From Takakia lepidozioides (Eukaryota > Streptophyta > Takakiopsida > Takakiales > Takakiaceae), in contig CM060734.1 in assembly GCA_030704615.1 (NCBI GenBank), forward strand, positions 61,272,042 through 61,336,041: 64,000 nt of DNA, written 5' to 3'. Positions 1-10,300 of the stretch are shown here, one piece after another; position 1 is the stretch's first letter; every line of letters begins with the position of its first letter. The notes beneath the pieces are model-generated. The model was not told the origin of the DNA. It searched no databases and worked only from the letters and a program-made list of their open reading frames with translations. The position numbers and the translations under genes were made by a program.

Positions 1-152
1 TGATACGTCATATACTACGCATATTGCAGCCACAACTTGATGCCCAAGCTCGCAATCACATTGCACGGGAGGCATTTCGCGCCGGTCTGCTTGTAAAATT
101 TGTGCCAGAGCCAGTGCCCAATGAGACCAGTTAGTTCCCCCAGCACCATGAG

Positions 153-1208
153 ATGTATAGGGTCGAGGGGTATCATAGGTGTCGCAGGCGTTATGGCCGG
201 CGGCGAGCAAGCCCACCCCCCCCCCTCCGGTTTCCTCAGGCGGTCCCCCTGATGCAGTGTCCTTATCTGATGATTCTCCCCGCCATACATGCAGTAGCAG
301 CTTGCAGACCGATTGTGCCCCCCCCCCCCCCCCCCCCGTCTGTTTCTTTGCTTGATCCACCTCCGGTAGTACCTGGTCCGGACGTTGTACCCCCGGCTGT
401 GCCTCCGACATTACATCCTCAACCACCTCCACTTTCATCTCCTCCGCCAACAGTACTACCTCCACCAGTACCACCTCCACGTGCATGTGCCCCCCGAACC
501 CCTATGAGGGGTCGGCTTTGCCCTAGGTTTCCTCCCCTTCGGCTTGGGCGGCCTGAGCCGGATCCTCGCCCCCGATGGGAAGCGCACAAGACTATGTTAC
601 TGAGGACCATCCAGCCTCGTTGCTGGGGGAATCATCTCGACCCTCCTACCCCCATCCGAGAGAATGTGGAGTTCGAGTATTGGGATAGACAGTATATTAT
701 GAGAGCCGCTACTGACCCTGCTATGGGTCGGGATTTATTCACGATCAATGATATTGTGGTTCCTCCTGGTAGACTTGTTTCCCTACTATGATCCATACTA
801 CACCTCCGGGGAGTTCCGTACATTACGCCTCGAAGCCCCATACTCATACCCTACATTTTGTGTGTCAACGGACATGATGTACGTAGACGGGGGTTATCTC
901 CCATTGAGATCAGATTTTGTGATGGTGACCCCGATATCTTCGGCAATGTTGCTGGGCTCATCAACAGTTCTTTTGGTCATCCTAGGAGAACCAATGTAGT
1001 ATGGGACGAGCGAAGCCATGGGCATGAGAGCTTTTGTGGTCATACGTTGGTATATTGTGAGGAGATGCACATGTTTGTCATGACATGTGCTAATAGGACT
1101 ATTAGGGCTAGCAGCGAGCTATTTGCCTCATACGAGTTCTCCCGGGATGATTGGCCCTCCGATTACAGCATGAGTGGGATGTGTATGACAGTAATAGGGT
1201 TCCTTTGA
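153..1208 (+). pseudogene. proline-rich protein with C-terminal SET-like domain, one in-frame stop
   Basis: One reading frame runs 351 codons, broken by a single TGA at 789-791. The first half is very proline-rich (about residues 45-115). The second half has SET-domain hallmarks in the right order: a start block with GRDLFTINDIVVPPG, a central block GNVAGLINSSFGHP that resembles the GNxARFxNHS motif, and a closing block SSELFASYEF that resembles GEELxxxYxF. SET domains transfer methyl groups to lysines, usually on histones. Here the usual NHS is NSS, so activity is doubtful. No pre-SET or post-SET cysteines are seen. Weakly coding sequence in the same frame continues left to the window edge beyond a TAG near 130. 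It lies just upstream of a CACTA remnant, so it may be transposon cargo. The SET assignment rests on motif reading only. Confidence 0.5.
318..337. repeat. poly-C tract (20 C)
   Basis: An uninterrupted run of twenty C lies inside the proline-rich frame and encodes polyproline. Its length is likely unstable and could itself shift the frame. It may also be an assembly weak point. Confidence 0.9.
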
Positions 1209-1345
1209 GACAAGGATCGCGTAGATGGGCATTGTAGATATTCTCATGATGTACTTTGTATACATCCGATTAATCGATTGATGTAAATATTTTTCTTGTT
1301 ACTCGTGTGGGTTGCAACTTTGTATATGTGATCTGAATATACCTA

Positions 1346-2100
1346 TGCACATGTGGACCAAATATGAGCTTGAACCAAGTTCATTCAATGGGTCATTCTA
1401 GTACTGAACGCAGCTACGTGTCGTAGAGACGGAAAATTGCGTTTCGCCTGTACATGATATATATATATATTTCTATTTCTATTTTCAAGCCATATGCTTA
1501 TTTCCGTACATTTGGGAGTAAACAAAAGTCACTTGGACCCAGAACCATATTTTGTTCTCTCATTTGTATTCCAAAGTTGAGTTATCTTCACTCTTTATAT
1601 AGAGTTATGCAAAAGTGACCCTAGAAATACACTTATTTTTTTTCCTTTTTTTTTGGTCCAATTTTTTGCATGGATGTAGTGGTGCAAACCCTGATGTTAC
1701 AGAATAAAATAGAGCCAAAAATAAAATCATTACGCCCCTCAAAACCGCAATTATATATTTTCTAAATGCAAATATTTATTTTAAATTATTTTAAATTCGA
1801 TTTAATTCAAAAATTGGTTCAAGGGTGAGTGCGTCGTTGGGGAGGCAAATGTTTTTTTTTGCTGGATCTTTGCACATGTGTTGCACACATATTTAAGCAC
1901 ATGTGGGAAAAAGTGAAGCTTGAGCCACATCCGTTTGATGGGTGCAATGGCATGAAAGGATTTTCTTTCGCATTAAAACTGGTTGATAGGGTGAACGCGT
2001 CCTTGGGGGGGGCAAATGATTTTGTTTGGGTTTGAAACTTTGCATGCGTGACGTTGTGCACATACATGTAATTATTGAATGATATATTTGATGCATGCAC
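1346..2100. repeat. imperfect direct repeats upstream of the CACTA remnant
   Basis: The block at 1346-1397 (GCACATGTGG, then a GAGCTTGAACC-like string, then CAATGGGT) recurs in diverged form at 1897-1950. A second block at 1815-1851 (GGGTGAGTGCGTC followed by GGCAAATG) recurs at 1981-2019 with spacing of about 166 bp. Each is followed by a TTTGCATGYGTG-like string. They sit directly before the first transposase frames, where CACTA elements normally carry subterminal repeats. That role is inferred. Confidence 0.5.
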
Positions 2101-2426
2101 ACATTGACGGTTGTTGTTTGCAATGATACATTACAATATAATTATAATGTATGGTTGCAATGACATATTATAATATATGCCCATATGTTCATTTTGTTTG
2201 TATCAAGACTTTGTCAATCCCTTCTCGGTTCTTTTTTGGGGGACCCCATCCGAAAACAACCCAAGTACATTAGGTGGGAGCCGTGGGCGAGACGCCACCC
2301 CCACCGGCGATCAAGTACCGAACGATGATGACGATGACAGTGACATTGATAGCAGCAGTGAGGATGGAATTAACCAGGAGGATGTGCAAGCTATGGAGGA
2401 TCTCTTAATGCATCATATAGGCGCCG

Positions 2427-4292
2427 ATGCAACCCATGGAGAAGAAACCAGGCCAATCGCTGATCCTGAAATGGGCCTCTCAAATGACTGGAGAGGGAGG
2501 CGAAAACTCCTTTGTACGAAGGGGCGAAAGTGAGTCGACTTTCAACAATCTTACTATTGCTCAATCTTCAAGTTCGATTTGGCATGAGTGGATGTCTGCC
2601 ATAATGCGAACTATTGCGGACTATATCCTTGCTCCACACTTGAAACCCAAGATGCCACGGTCGCGGAAAGAGGCGCGCGAAGTGTTGGACTCTGTGGGGA
2701 TGGGCTATAAGATTTTTCATGCATATCCATGTGATAAAACCCTATACTACGGAGATGATTCGCGTCTCACCAAGTGCCCAAAGTGCAAGGAAGACCGATA
2801 TCGGGATGATATCCAAGAGAAAAAAATACCATACAAGGTATATTAAGCGTCATTCCCCCCTCGCATGAAAAATTTTCTTCTTTAATCTTGTCAATGCATG
2901 TCAAGTATATTCCACAAAGTTTGGGGTTTAGAGAGTAGTACTCATACAAGATCTGATTGTGGCTTTGGAATGAGCGAGTAATACTAGCGACGTTCGGTTT
3001 TGACCATTCACGCCCAAATGAAGGAGAGGCTGTATAAAGGGAAAGACATAAGGGTGTTGTATTATGTGTCATAATGGGATGATTATATGTGGGGGACGTG
3101 GGACATTTGGCAACACTGATGAGATGACACGCCTCGCATCGGAGCCCCCCGAGATGAGAGGCATATTGCTTTGGACAATGCATGATTATCCAGGTATATT
3201 ATGTTCCTCATGAGGAACCCGCGTACGTTTACTTGTGAAGGCGACAGTCTTGTGTACTGTAGTGGGGTAGATGGCACTATGGGCCATGCACATGAGAACT
3301 TCTTGTTTTGGCTAATGTGGCGGGATGTGTACAAGACTAACTATTTGCTCGGAGCTAAGCACCAAAGGGTACCATGCGTGCTTGCATTGTGGCGATGACT
3401 TGATGCACATAGCTCCCGCCATCTTCGCAAGATAGTGTATCCCAACTACCGCAAGTTTCTTCCTATGAGCCATCGATGGAGAAGAAGAGAGAAACATTTG
3501 TTTGATGGCAAAGAGGAGGTACGTCCCCCCCCTGTGACACCATCCGGGTAGTTGTGGGAAGACCGATGGAAGGAGGCCCATGCGGGCACGGTCGGTGAAG
3601 TGGACGTGCCCGACATGAAGCGACTTTCAATCTTCTACGAGTTGCCATATTGGGCGGTACGTATTCCATAAAAACATCGTCAATATCCCTATGCATGCAT
3701 GTGATATTACACATTTGGTATGTGTTGCACTGTCACTTTCACGTCAAAAATTTGTGTAAGTATTTGTGGGTGAGGATATATGTAGGACCTAAAGATTTGC
3801 CATCTTCTAGATCCCATGCATATTGAGAAGAATGTCTGCTTGTCCCTTTTTTGGTTTCTTCATGGCACGCCGACAAAGAAGGGAGTGGCTGCAAAAGGAG
3901 ATTCTCTCGGTGTTAGAAAGAAGCTTGAGGAGCAGGGTCGCATGCGCCATCTATGGACCGAACAAAATGGTGTGGACCCAAATGGTGTTGTACGATGGAA
4001 GTATAGGCGCGCACCTTGGCAATGGACAAATAAGGAATACAAGAATGTGATAGCCACCATAGGTGTTGTCCGAACACCAACTAGTTATGGGTCATTCCTC
4101 CGTATGAAGTTCAGCGAAGACGGGGTCCATGGTTTGAGATCTCATGACTACCACAATATTTTGCAAGACATCTTGTCAATTGCAGTATATGGGACATTGA
4201 CTCCCGAGGTCCGCGAGACAATCTACAAATTGGGAAGCTTGTTTCGGTGGATTTTCTCCAAAGAGTGGGAGGAAGCGGATTTCCACGCATGA
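2427..4292 (+). pseudogene. CACTA transposase core (Transposase_21 family), broken
   Basis: Recognisable family blocks in order: GYKIFHAYPCDKTLYYGD followed by LTKCPKCKEDRY (about 2700-2800, with a CxxC pair), LLWTMHDYP (about 3165), GYHACLHCGDD and NYRKFLPMSHRWRR (3370-3480), FDGKEEVRPPP (about 3500), IFYELPYW (about 3635) and LLDPMHIEKNVC (3800-3835), the last being the signature MHIEKNVC. The downstream frame 3816-4292 is open for 158 codons. Between about 2850 and 3160 I see no coding sequence, which may be an intron or a deletion. Stops near 3355 and 3550 and shifts between blocks show decay. The protein would cut and join element ends in the nucleus. Confidence 0.88.
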
Positions 4293-4311
4293 AGAAGGAG
4301 GCGGTGGAGGT

Positions 4312-4767
4312 ATGTGTATATTGGAGATGAACCTTCATTCCTCCTCCTTTGACATCCAACTGCACATGGTAGTGCACTTAGTGGAAGAGGCTTCGATTGC
4401 CGGCCCCGTTCATTCTCGGTGGATGTACTTCCTTGAGCGTTACATAAAGACTTTGAAAGCATTTGTAAGACAAATGGCGCACCCGGAGGGTAGCATGGCG
4501 GAGGGGTATATATTGCAAGAAGCTATGTTCTATTGCATGGAGTACATGGCAAGGATGGATGAGGAAACCCCTCGGATGTGGAAGGAAGAGGAGGATGTAC
4601 GAACCAAAGACATTGTTTTGCCCAAAAAATCGAAGAGGGTAAAATTGCCGACCTTGGTTATTGAGCAAGCGCATGACTTCATACTGAAGAACACCCCATC
4701 CATATATGAGTGGGAGACAAGATACCATAACCTTGTTCAACTACGAGAGGAGGAGACGCTTGCATAG
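4312..4767 (+). pseudogene. CACTA transposase DUF4218 region
   Basis: The 151-codon frame carries the DUF4218 signature: SSFDIQLHMVVHLVEEA, then GPVHSRWMYFLERYIKTLK, then HPEGSMAEGYILQEAM. These match the usual pattern VHLxxEAxxxGPVxxRWMYxxERxxxxLK and PEGSIAEGY. It directly continues the block at 4130-4260 that contains GLRSHDYHNILQDIL. A short frame break lies between the two pieces (4290-4312). Family function is unknown; the domain is a constant companion of En/Spm transposase. Confidence 0.88.
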
Positions 4768-5118
4768 AGGCGGAACCATCGAAGGCCAGTTACTAGACGT
4801 CGTCGACGAGGAGCGGGCCGTCGGAATGTTCCTTCACAAGATTTGCTCGTGGAATTGCAGCCTCTAAGTTCATTCCAACAGTCGCTCAAGACTTCAGTTT
4901 ATGACGTCGTTTCTCAAGGTGAGGTGGTTTCAGATATGGTGCAATATCTTGCAAGGGGCCCCTCCCAATCCGCGATCTCATACACGGCGGTTTGGGATCA
5001 CGGTCGTCATTTTCACATTCGTGCTCTTGACATGAAGCGCAAAACAACGTTTGATTCTGGCTTGTGTGCCATATATTGGCAAGACTCCGTGTGAGATAAG
5101 GGAGATACATGACCTGCT

Positions 5119-5744
5119 ATGAGCAAACTTGAGTACATTGGAAAGCTTGAGAGCATATTCCAACTTCAATATACAAGGTACCGGCCTCTTCTCTTCAAGG
5201 GAAGGTGGTTCCAGCCACATGATCTTGTTGGGCCCTCTGCAACACTAGTGCGAGATGATTGTGGTTTTATGCGCGTCAATGCAGATAGACTCAACCATAC
5301 TCATTGTCCCTCCGATGAGCCTTTTGCATTTCCTTCAGACATGGAGCAAGTTTTCTTCTCCGATGACAAAACAAGAGGGGGAAATTGGAAGGTGGTTGAG
5401 GAAGACGTATCTATCATGGTCTTGGATCTCCACGGGGTGAGGCAATTACGGTGGAGGGACAGACTGGTCATAATGATGCTGATGATGGAGGTTGGGTAGA
5501 GGGGGTAGAAGAGGACGATGACGCCCCGGAGAATGCATCCCGGACCCTATATGATGATGACGCTCCAGAAGATACGGATGTTGGACAAGGAGATGAAGAC
5601 ACGGCCATTGATAACGAGGTTGAGGATGATTCGGAGGTGCCTTTTGAGGGCCGGACCATTTATGACAATGACTCCGATGAGCAAGAAGACTTGCAGCTTG
5701 ATGAGGATGAAGAAGCTCCGGATGATGACGATCGAGTTGATTAG
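5119..5744 (+). pseudogene. CACTA DUF4216 region with acidic tail
   Basis: Residues of the first frame read YIGKLESIFQLQYT, then LLFKGRWFQPHD, then DDCGFMRVNADRL and FPSDMEQVFFSDD. This is the DUF4216 order seen in En/Spm transposons (an FKCxWxD-like block, then a QVFYxxD-like block). A one-base shift near 5450 moves coding into the second frame, which is almost entirely Asp, Glu and spacer residues (5451-5744, stop TAG). Acidic tails of this kind are common in TNPD-type proteins. No coding follows. Confidence 0.85.
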
Positions 5745-5985
5745 ACACGTAATCAAAGCTACATAATAATTCTTGCACCGATTGATTGTACATATACATG
5801 CATATTGTAGTTTGTTTCTATGATTCATCAATGGTCTTGCAAGTGAGGGGTTTGGTTCTTTGCCATGGGACGCCATGGTATGGAAACAAACTCCTTGATG
5901 TTGGACGCCACAACTTGGATGTTAGTTTCTACAAAATGGACAAGTTGATGAGGACATCGACTCCCTGTTAGTAGGGGTGTGTGTC

Positions 5986-6345
5986 GCGGCCCTTTGTCTT
6001 GAGGGCAGGGGGTCGGGACACAAGAGGGGCTGCCCCTGTGGTGGTCCAGTGGCAACAATAGGTACGGGGGTTGAAGCACCCTTGAGTGCCTTGGCGGAGG
6101 CGCTCACTAGGTGGAGCCCCGCACACCGGGTTGCAGTGTGGGTGGTTCCACGAGGGGTGGTGGTAGCTTAGTGGGTCTTAGTGGGGGTGGTATAGGACTC
6201 ACCATGGGGCGGAGACCTTGTGGTGGGAGTCGTGGGGAGTCTTGGGGCCGTGGTAGGTGGGCCAAGACTCACCGCGACTCATCACCGGGAATGGAGGGTC
6301 TTCGTGGTCGTTCGCCATAAAATGACTGCGTTGTTTGTGAAACCC
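5986..6345 (+). repeat. dispersed GT-rich repeat, copy 1
   Basis: About 350 bp of G/T-rich sequence starts GCGGCCCTTTGTCTTGAGG. It matches 35352-35655 in several blocks: the start, GACACAAGAGGGGCTGC, GTGGGGAGTCTTGG and a CCAAGACTCACCGC-like stretch. It has no coding potential and borders the hAT-like insertion. It may be an LTR or solo LTR of an unidentified element; I found no clean target duplication. Confidence 0.55.
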
Positions 6346-6384
6346 CCTCGAACAGTCACAGAAGTATATATAGGGAGTAGTAAC

Positions 6385-7159
6385 CAGTGTTGGCCGGGTA
6401 TGGCATCTTGACATGCATATCTGGCGGTTATTTGCCGGTTATACATATGTGCATAACCGGAAAGTGCAGCCCCCGCAGGAACCGGCTATGGAAGGGAACC
6501 GGAAAAAAAAATCGAGCTTCCTAATCGGCTAGAGAACCGGCATGGTGATTATAAGGGTGTTATACCCGGAGCAAGATCCAGAGCAAATGTGGATGGCGTA
6601 GAGGCGGTTCTAGATAATACAAGTGTAAGGGTTAGTGATGATAGTTATGAAATTACAATGTTGGGGAGATTAGGTGCACAACACTAATGAGAATGTCCAA
6701 GTAGGAAGTTCATTAGTTGGGCATTTGGCATTTGGCTAGGACAATAGTTGTAAGTTGTAAGCTTAGTGTATTAGAGGGGCTGGGCGGAGAGATAGATGAC
6801 AGGGTTGAACTTGAACTTTGAACCCGAGACCCACAACCAATACTCTAGTGGCTTATCACCAGGCCACAACCCTTTTGTGTATAGTTTTACACACATACAC
6901 AAAAATGCTAGAAAAAATAAAAATAAATAAAAGTGGATGAATCCCATAACCGGTACCATGGAACCGGCATTTTTTAAGATGACATAACCGGTAGATTGAG
7001 AACCGGACAAAAAAAAATCCATGTGTTTATTGAGAACCTGTAACCGAGATGTTTTTCAAACCTATTGGTGTACCCTTCCCCGGCCATCCATTTTTTTCAA
7101 AGAGTACGCCATAACCGGGACCGGGAGAGGGCTCAAAACATGGTATCTGGCCAACACTG
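6385..7159. mobile_element. hAT-like non-autonomous element (MITE) A
   Basis: Left terminus CAGTGTTGGCCGGGTA; right terminus CTGGCCAACACTG, its inverted repeat. An exact 8-bp target duplication GTAGTAAC flanks it (6377-6384 and 7160-7167). Eight-base duplications and CA-starting termini are typical of hAT transposons. The 775-bp interior has no transposase. It has many AACCGG/CCGGTT motifs, including an inverted pair around 6427-6455. It is inserted beside the truncated gypsy element. Confidence 0.88.
6778..6875 (-). repeat. tRNA-like SINE fragment inside hAT-like element A
   Basis: Read on the minus strand there is TGGCCTGGTGATAAGCC followed about 30 bp later by TCTCGGGTTCAAAGTTC. These resemble the A box and B box of a tRNA-derived pol III promoter at normal spacing. 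No cloverleaf can be drawn, so it is not a working tRNA gene. It may be a SINE piece carried by the MITE. Confidence 0.3.
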
Positions 7160-7182
7160 GTAGTAACCCCTATCTGCTGGCA

Positions 7183-7412
7183 AGGCCTGCTGATATCCAC
7201 GAACTGCAGACATCGGCAACAACTCAGGGTACTGCTGCATCAATTGAGCAACATGGCGTAGGGAGACGCGTTGTGCAGTCTCATCCCTCTCCACATATAA
7301 GTAACGTCGTACTCGTACACTTGCCTGAAGCACAGTAGCCAATCCGATGCTGATCCCGTCAAACAAGTCCAGAAGGCAAATGCCTTCATCCGGACACTGC
7401 CACATGATCGGT
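7183..7412 (-). pseudogene. retrotransposon-borne C5 DNA methyltransferase, N-terminal part only
   Basis: The frame reads WQCPDEGICLLDLFDGIS, which contains DNMT motif I (SAM-binding LDLFxG), followed by GLATVLQAS, then the motif II region YLYVERDETAQRVSLRHV and QLMQQYPELL. Copy 2 continues with motifs IV-X, but here homology ends about 60 residues after motif I, before the catalytic PCQ. The fragment is joined in one frame to the protease and spacer upstream (7133-7846). It cannot be active. It matters because it proves the methyltransferase belongs to the element family. Confidence 0.82.
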
Positions 7413-7419
7413 GTGGTGT

Positions 7420-8290
7420 CCAATGGTGTCAATTGAGGTGGTTCTGGTGCAATCCCCACACTCTCCTCCTCTCCTGACGGTACAAACGCCTCTTCCCAGG
7501 CTTGTTGCACCCGTCGATCAGCAACCTGTTGCAAATCTTTGCTCGAGCCCCACAATGGAGTGTAAGCAACCATGGCAGGCAACTTCGCCATCCCATACAT
7601 GTCATCCTGCTCTCCCGGAGGTGACACATCCTCTGAATGAGCATTGCTCTCAAGCAACTCTCCAGGCCAACTCACTACAAATGTGAATGCTGCCACTGTC
7701 GGCATCTTGCCTCGCTCGACAACCGCAACTCCTCCTATGAACGTCACGGGGAGTTGCACATGCCGACCTGACTGCCATCCGGGCCCATAGGAAGCTGATT
7801 CCTCCCAAAAATCCAGGGTACAACACTGCCCCACCAACCAGGACATCGTACGAGACCGCGTTTGTCATAATGGCCTTGGCTCTCATCACTGAGCCATCTG
7901 TAGGATGATCCGGCTGTAGTCTGATAGCCAACTCATGCCGTGTCATGCCGTGCGCCTGCTCTGATCCTCCCAGAGATGTCTGTATCTGGAAAGGACACGG
8001 CTCCATATCCGCCTCCGTGAGGCCCAAGCCTGCAATAGCAGCTTTGCCTACATCAATGGCTGAGCTCCCAAGTCCAACAAGACTCGCAGTGGCCGGTATC
8101 TCTTGTCTTCCGGTCCACTCAAACAGAACATGCCATCTTGGTTATCTAATATGACAACTCCAGGTGTCACCATGACGCGCTCAATGGCTGACCTAGCTGG
8201 CAGCTCTACCAACCTGACAGCTGCAGCTTGCCATGGCGCCGCCGTGGCAGTCTTGACCCTCACATCCGAGGACCCCTCCGTCACTACACT
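7420..8290 (-). pseudogene. gypsy protease and spacer (copy 1)
   Basis: The retroviral-type aspartic protease core is read as PLRVLLDLGAQPLM, where the usual active site D-S/T-G-A is D-L-G-A, and later SYDVLVGGAVLYP, the hydrophobic flap-to-end block. A frame change near 7850 links the two parts (8048-8284 and 7650-8027 against 7133-7846). The following spacer (7420-7700) contains NAHSEDVSPPGEQDDMYGM, which also occurs in copy 2 just before the DNMT. The protease would release gag, DNMT and polymerase from a polyprotein. The Leu in the active site argues against activity. Confidence 0.75.
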
Positions 8291-8716
8291 GTCCTACTAT
8301 CTCCGCAGAAGATGAAGTAACCTCCCCACTCTCACAGAGAGTAGCTGCCAGCCTGAATACCTCAGCTGGTCTTACCCCCGGCGTCGCAATCATGGTAGCC
8401 GAGAACAATGGAGCCTGACACACAAATGTGGCCACCCCCAGCAGCACACCAGCTGTTGTAGCCTTGGCAGCACTAGGTAGTGGTGCCACTCGTGTAGCTC
8501 TCCCCAATGGCATAGTAACCTCCGCCTCGGTAACAATTGCGCGAGAATTAGGTACCATGGATGGCGTCGACACTGTCTCCACCAATGTAAATGACCGAGG
8601 AAGCCTAGCCTGACGATTTGCTTCCACACTCTGTGGTTCCAACTCCACCTTTGCACCTCGTGGCTCAGGAACTCGTGCTGCTCCTCGAGTCACTACCGCA
8701 GCCGATTCCACTTGCA

Positions 8717-10300
8717 CTAGTGGTAGTGCTGTCCCGTACATAGTGGTAGTGGTAGTGGTGCCCCACCCATAGTGGTAGTAGTGGTGGCACCTCTCACTAA
8801 TGGTAGTGCTGCCCCGCACATGAATCCCATGCCTCCCATATCTCCTCCCTTAGGAGCAGGAGGTGGACCATCCGGCCTTGGAGCCGGTACCACCTGAGTT
8901 GTGGCGATGGCAGCGAGCCTCTGCTCTAGCTGCTGAAGACGGTTGGCCATGCCTTGGTCAACACCCTGACCTCCACGTCCATGGCCATGTTGAGTTTGCC
9001 CTTGGCCTGCACCTTGTGCCTGGCCACCTCGTCCTCTCTGGGCTGCTCCACCTTGCCCTCGGCCACCATTGTTCATTTGGAACTGGCCTAGGTGCAACTC
9101 ATGATGCAAACCATAGCACTGGGCCTCTCCATGCCCGTACTTGCCACAATGCCCACACTGCAACTGTGCAGGCTGTGCCTATGCCAAACCATTGCCAATC
9201 CTTCTTGACATGGGGTCCTCCACATGTCCAGCACACCACATCCGCCCGTTGTTGGCCTGCAAATGAAGGGAGAGACCCCTGCACCTGAGATCCTCTCTGT
9301 CCTTCCCTAGGCTTCACCTGAGCCCCCTTGTTGCCTGGAATACGTTGGGGTAGTGGTTGGCTAGGAGCACCATTACCCCGTGGTGTCTCCTTAGCAAATC
9401 TCACCATGACCATGCGTTCCTCCACCATGTTGAGCTCTATCCGCTCTGCCAGCAAAAACACATTTGTTAAGGTGGGTTGGGCCGTTTGTAGGAGAGTTGC
9501 ATCCCGTATCATTCTCCTCAGCTCCTTGTCCAATATCCCATACCAGAATTGGACTGCCTGAGCCTCCGTAACCCCTTGGATTACATTAATCAAGCGCCTC
9601 ATACGAGTAAAAGCCTCCCTCAAGCTCTCAGTAGGCTTTCTCTGGAACTCTTGCAAGCTCCTCAACTTCTCTGTCCTCACCCCTTGGTAGTTCCTTCTCA
9701 ACTCTTCGAAGAACTCCACAACAGGGTTGAAGGCAGGCACGGCCACTGGTGCTGGTGCAGCAGTAGCTTGGGTGGACGTCGTAGCCTCTATACCACTAGT
9801 CCCATTGCTGCTTGTGGAAGCTGCCGGTGTGGCTGCTGCCCTTGTCCCTCTAGTGTCTCTAGTGATGGAGACATAGTCGGGTGTCCAGTACATCCTCCAC
9901 TCTTCGATCTCAAACATCGTGCCCCCGCCTAAACTCATGGTAATCGTGGCAGCCCTTCAAGGTGCTGAAACAGCCTCTTCCATGCCATAAAAGGCGTAAA
10001 CAGTTGTGGATTGCGCATTTGCTGCAAGTCACACCAACTATCCAACTCGATGGTGCCCACAGCCCCAGAGTACCATCGTGGCCCTTTGGTAGCTCCATAC
10101 ATCTCCTCCATTGTGTCCCACAACAATGGCAATGAAACAACTTGCACCGCCGGTGTAAGTCCTCCTGATTCCCAATCCGAATCAGAACCTTCCGTAGAAG
10201 ACACATGAGGTGAAGGTGGCCTAAACCGCACACCTCGTCTCGTGTACCCGCTAATATCGCTAGTGCTTGTACCGACATTTTCCCCAGCAACTAGTGACAC
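8717..10300 (-). pseudogene. gypsy gag with two zinc-knuckle-like motifs (copy 1)
   Basis: The N-terminal frame (10300-9935) shifts near 9935 into the main frame (9938-9099). The main frame has the retrotransposon gag block: FFEELRRNYQGVRTEKLRSL, then EFQRKPTESLREAFTRMRRL, then QAVQFWYGILDKELRRM. Two CCHC-type knuckles follow: CWTCGGPHVKKDW, where the last Cys is Trp, and CGHCGKYGHGEAQC, intact but in another frame (9163-8717). A Gln/Gly-rich stretch follows the second knuckle, then a GGTAGT-type repeat (about 8720-8830) of low complexity. Gag would form the particle and bind element RNA. At least two frame changes show decay. Confidence 0.82.

Larger units (their letters stand above)
2177..5744 (+). 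mobile_element. CACTA (En/Spm) DNA transposon remnant
   Basis: Consecutive plus-strand frames give the domain order of a plant En/Spm transposase: an acidic N-terminal segment (2177-2533), the Transposase_21 core (2427-4292), DUF4218 (about 4130-4767) and DUF4216 (5119-5430), then an Asp/Glu-rich tail (5451-5744). The coding parts are separated by intron-like gaps, frame changes and stops, so it cannot make a full transposase as it stands. I could not find the diagnostic CACTA termini or a 3-bp target duplication, so the ends given are those of the coding remains. Confidence 0.9.
7168..10300 (-). mobile_element. Ty3/gypsy retrotransposon carrying a DNA methyltransferase, copy 1 (truncated)
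   Basis: On the minus strand the order is gag (10300 to about 8700), protease (about 8290 to 7850), a spacer, and the start of a C5 DNA methyltransferase (about 7412 to 7183). Homology to copy 2 (60.46-64 kb, plus) is collinear from about 8450 down to about 7183 and then stops. Reverse transcriptase, RNase H and integrase are absent. The end lies next to hAT-like element A. No LTR or primer-binding site was recognised on either side. Confidence 0.88.

Noticed and set aside
5986-6345. 3' LTR of the truncated DNMT-gypsy copy
   Set aside because: No matching LTR sequence was found upstream of gag (10.3-12.6 kb), so the link is unsupported.
8863-9288. Plus-strand open frames opposite the gypsy gag
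   Set aside because: Antisense shadows of the minus-strand gag, which has the zinc knuckles.
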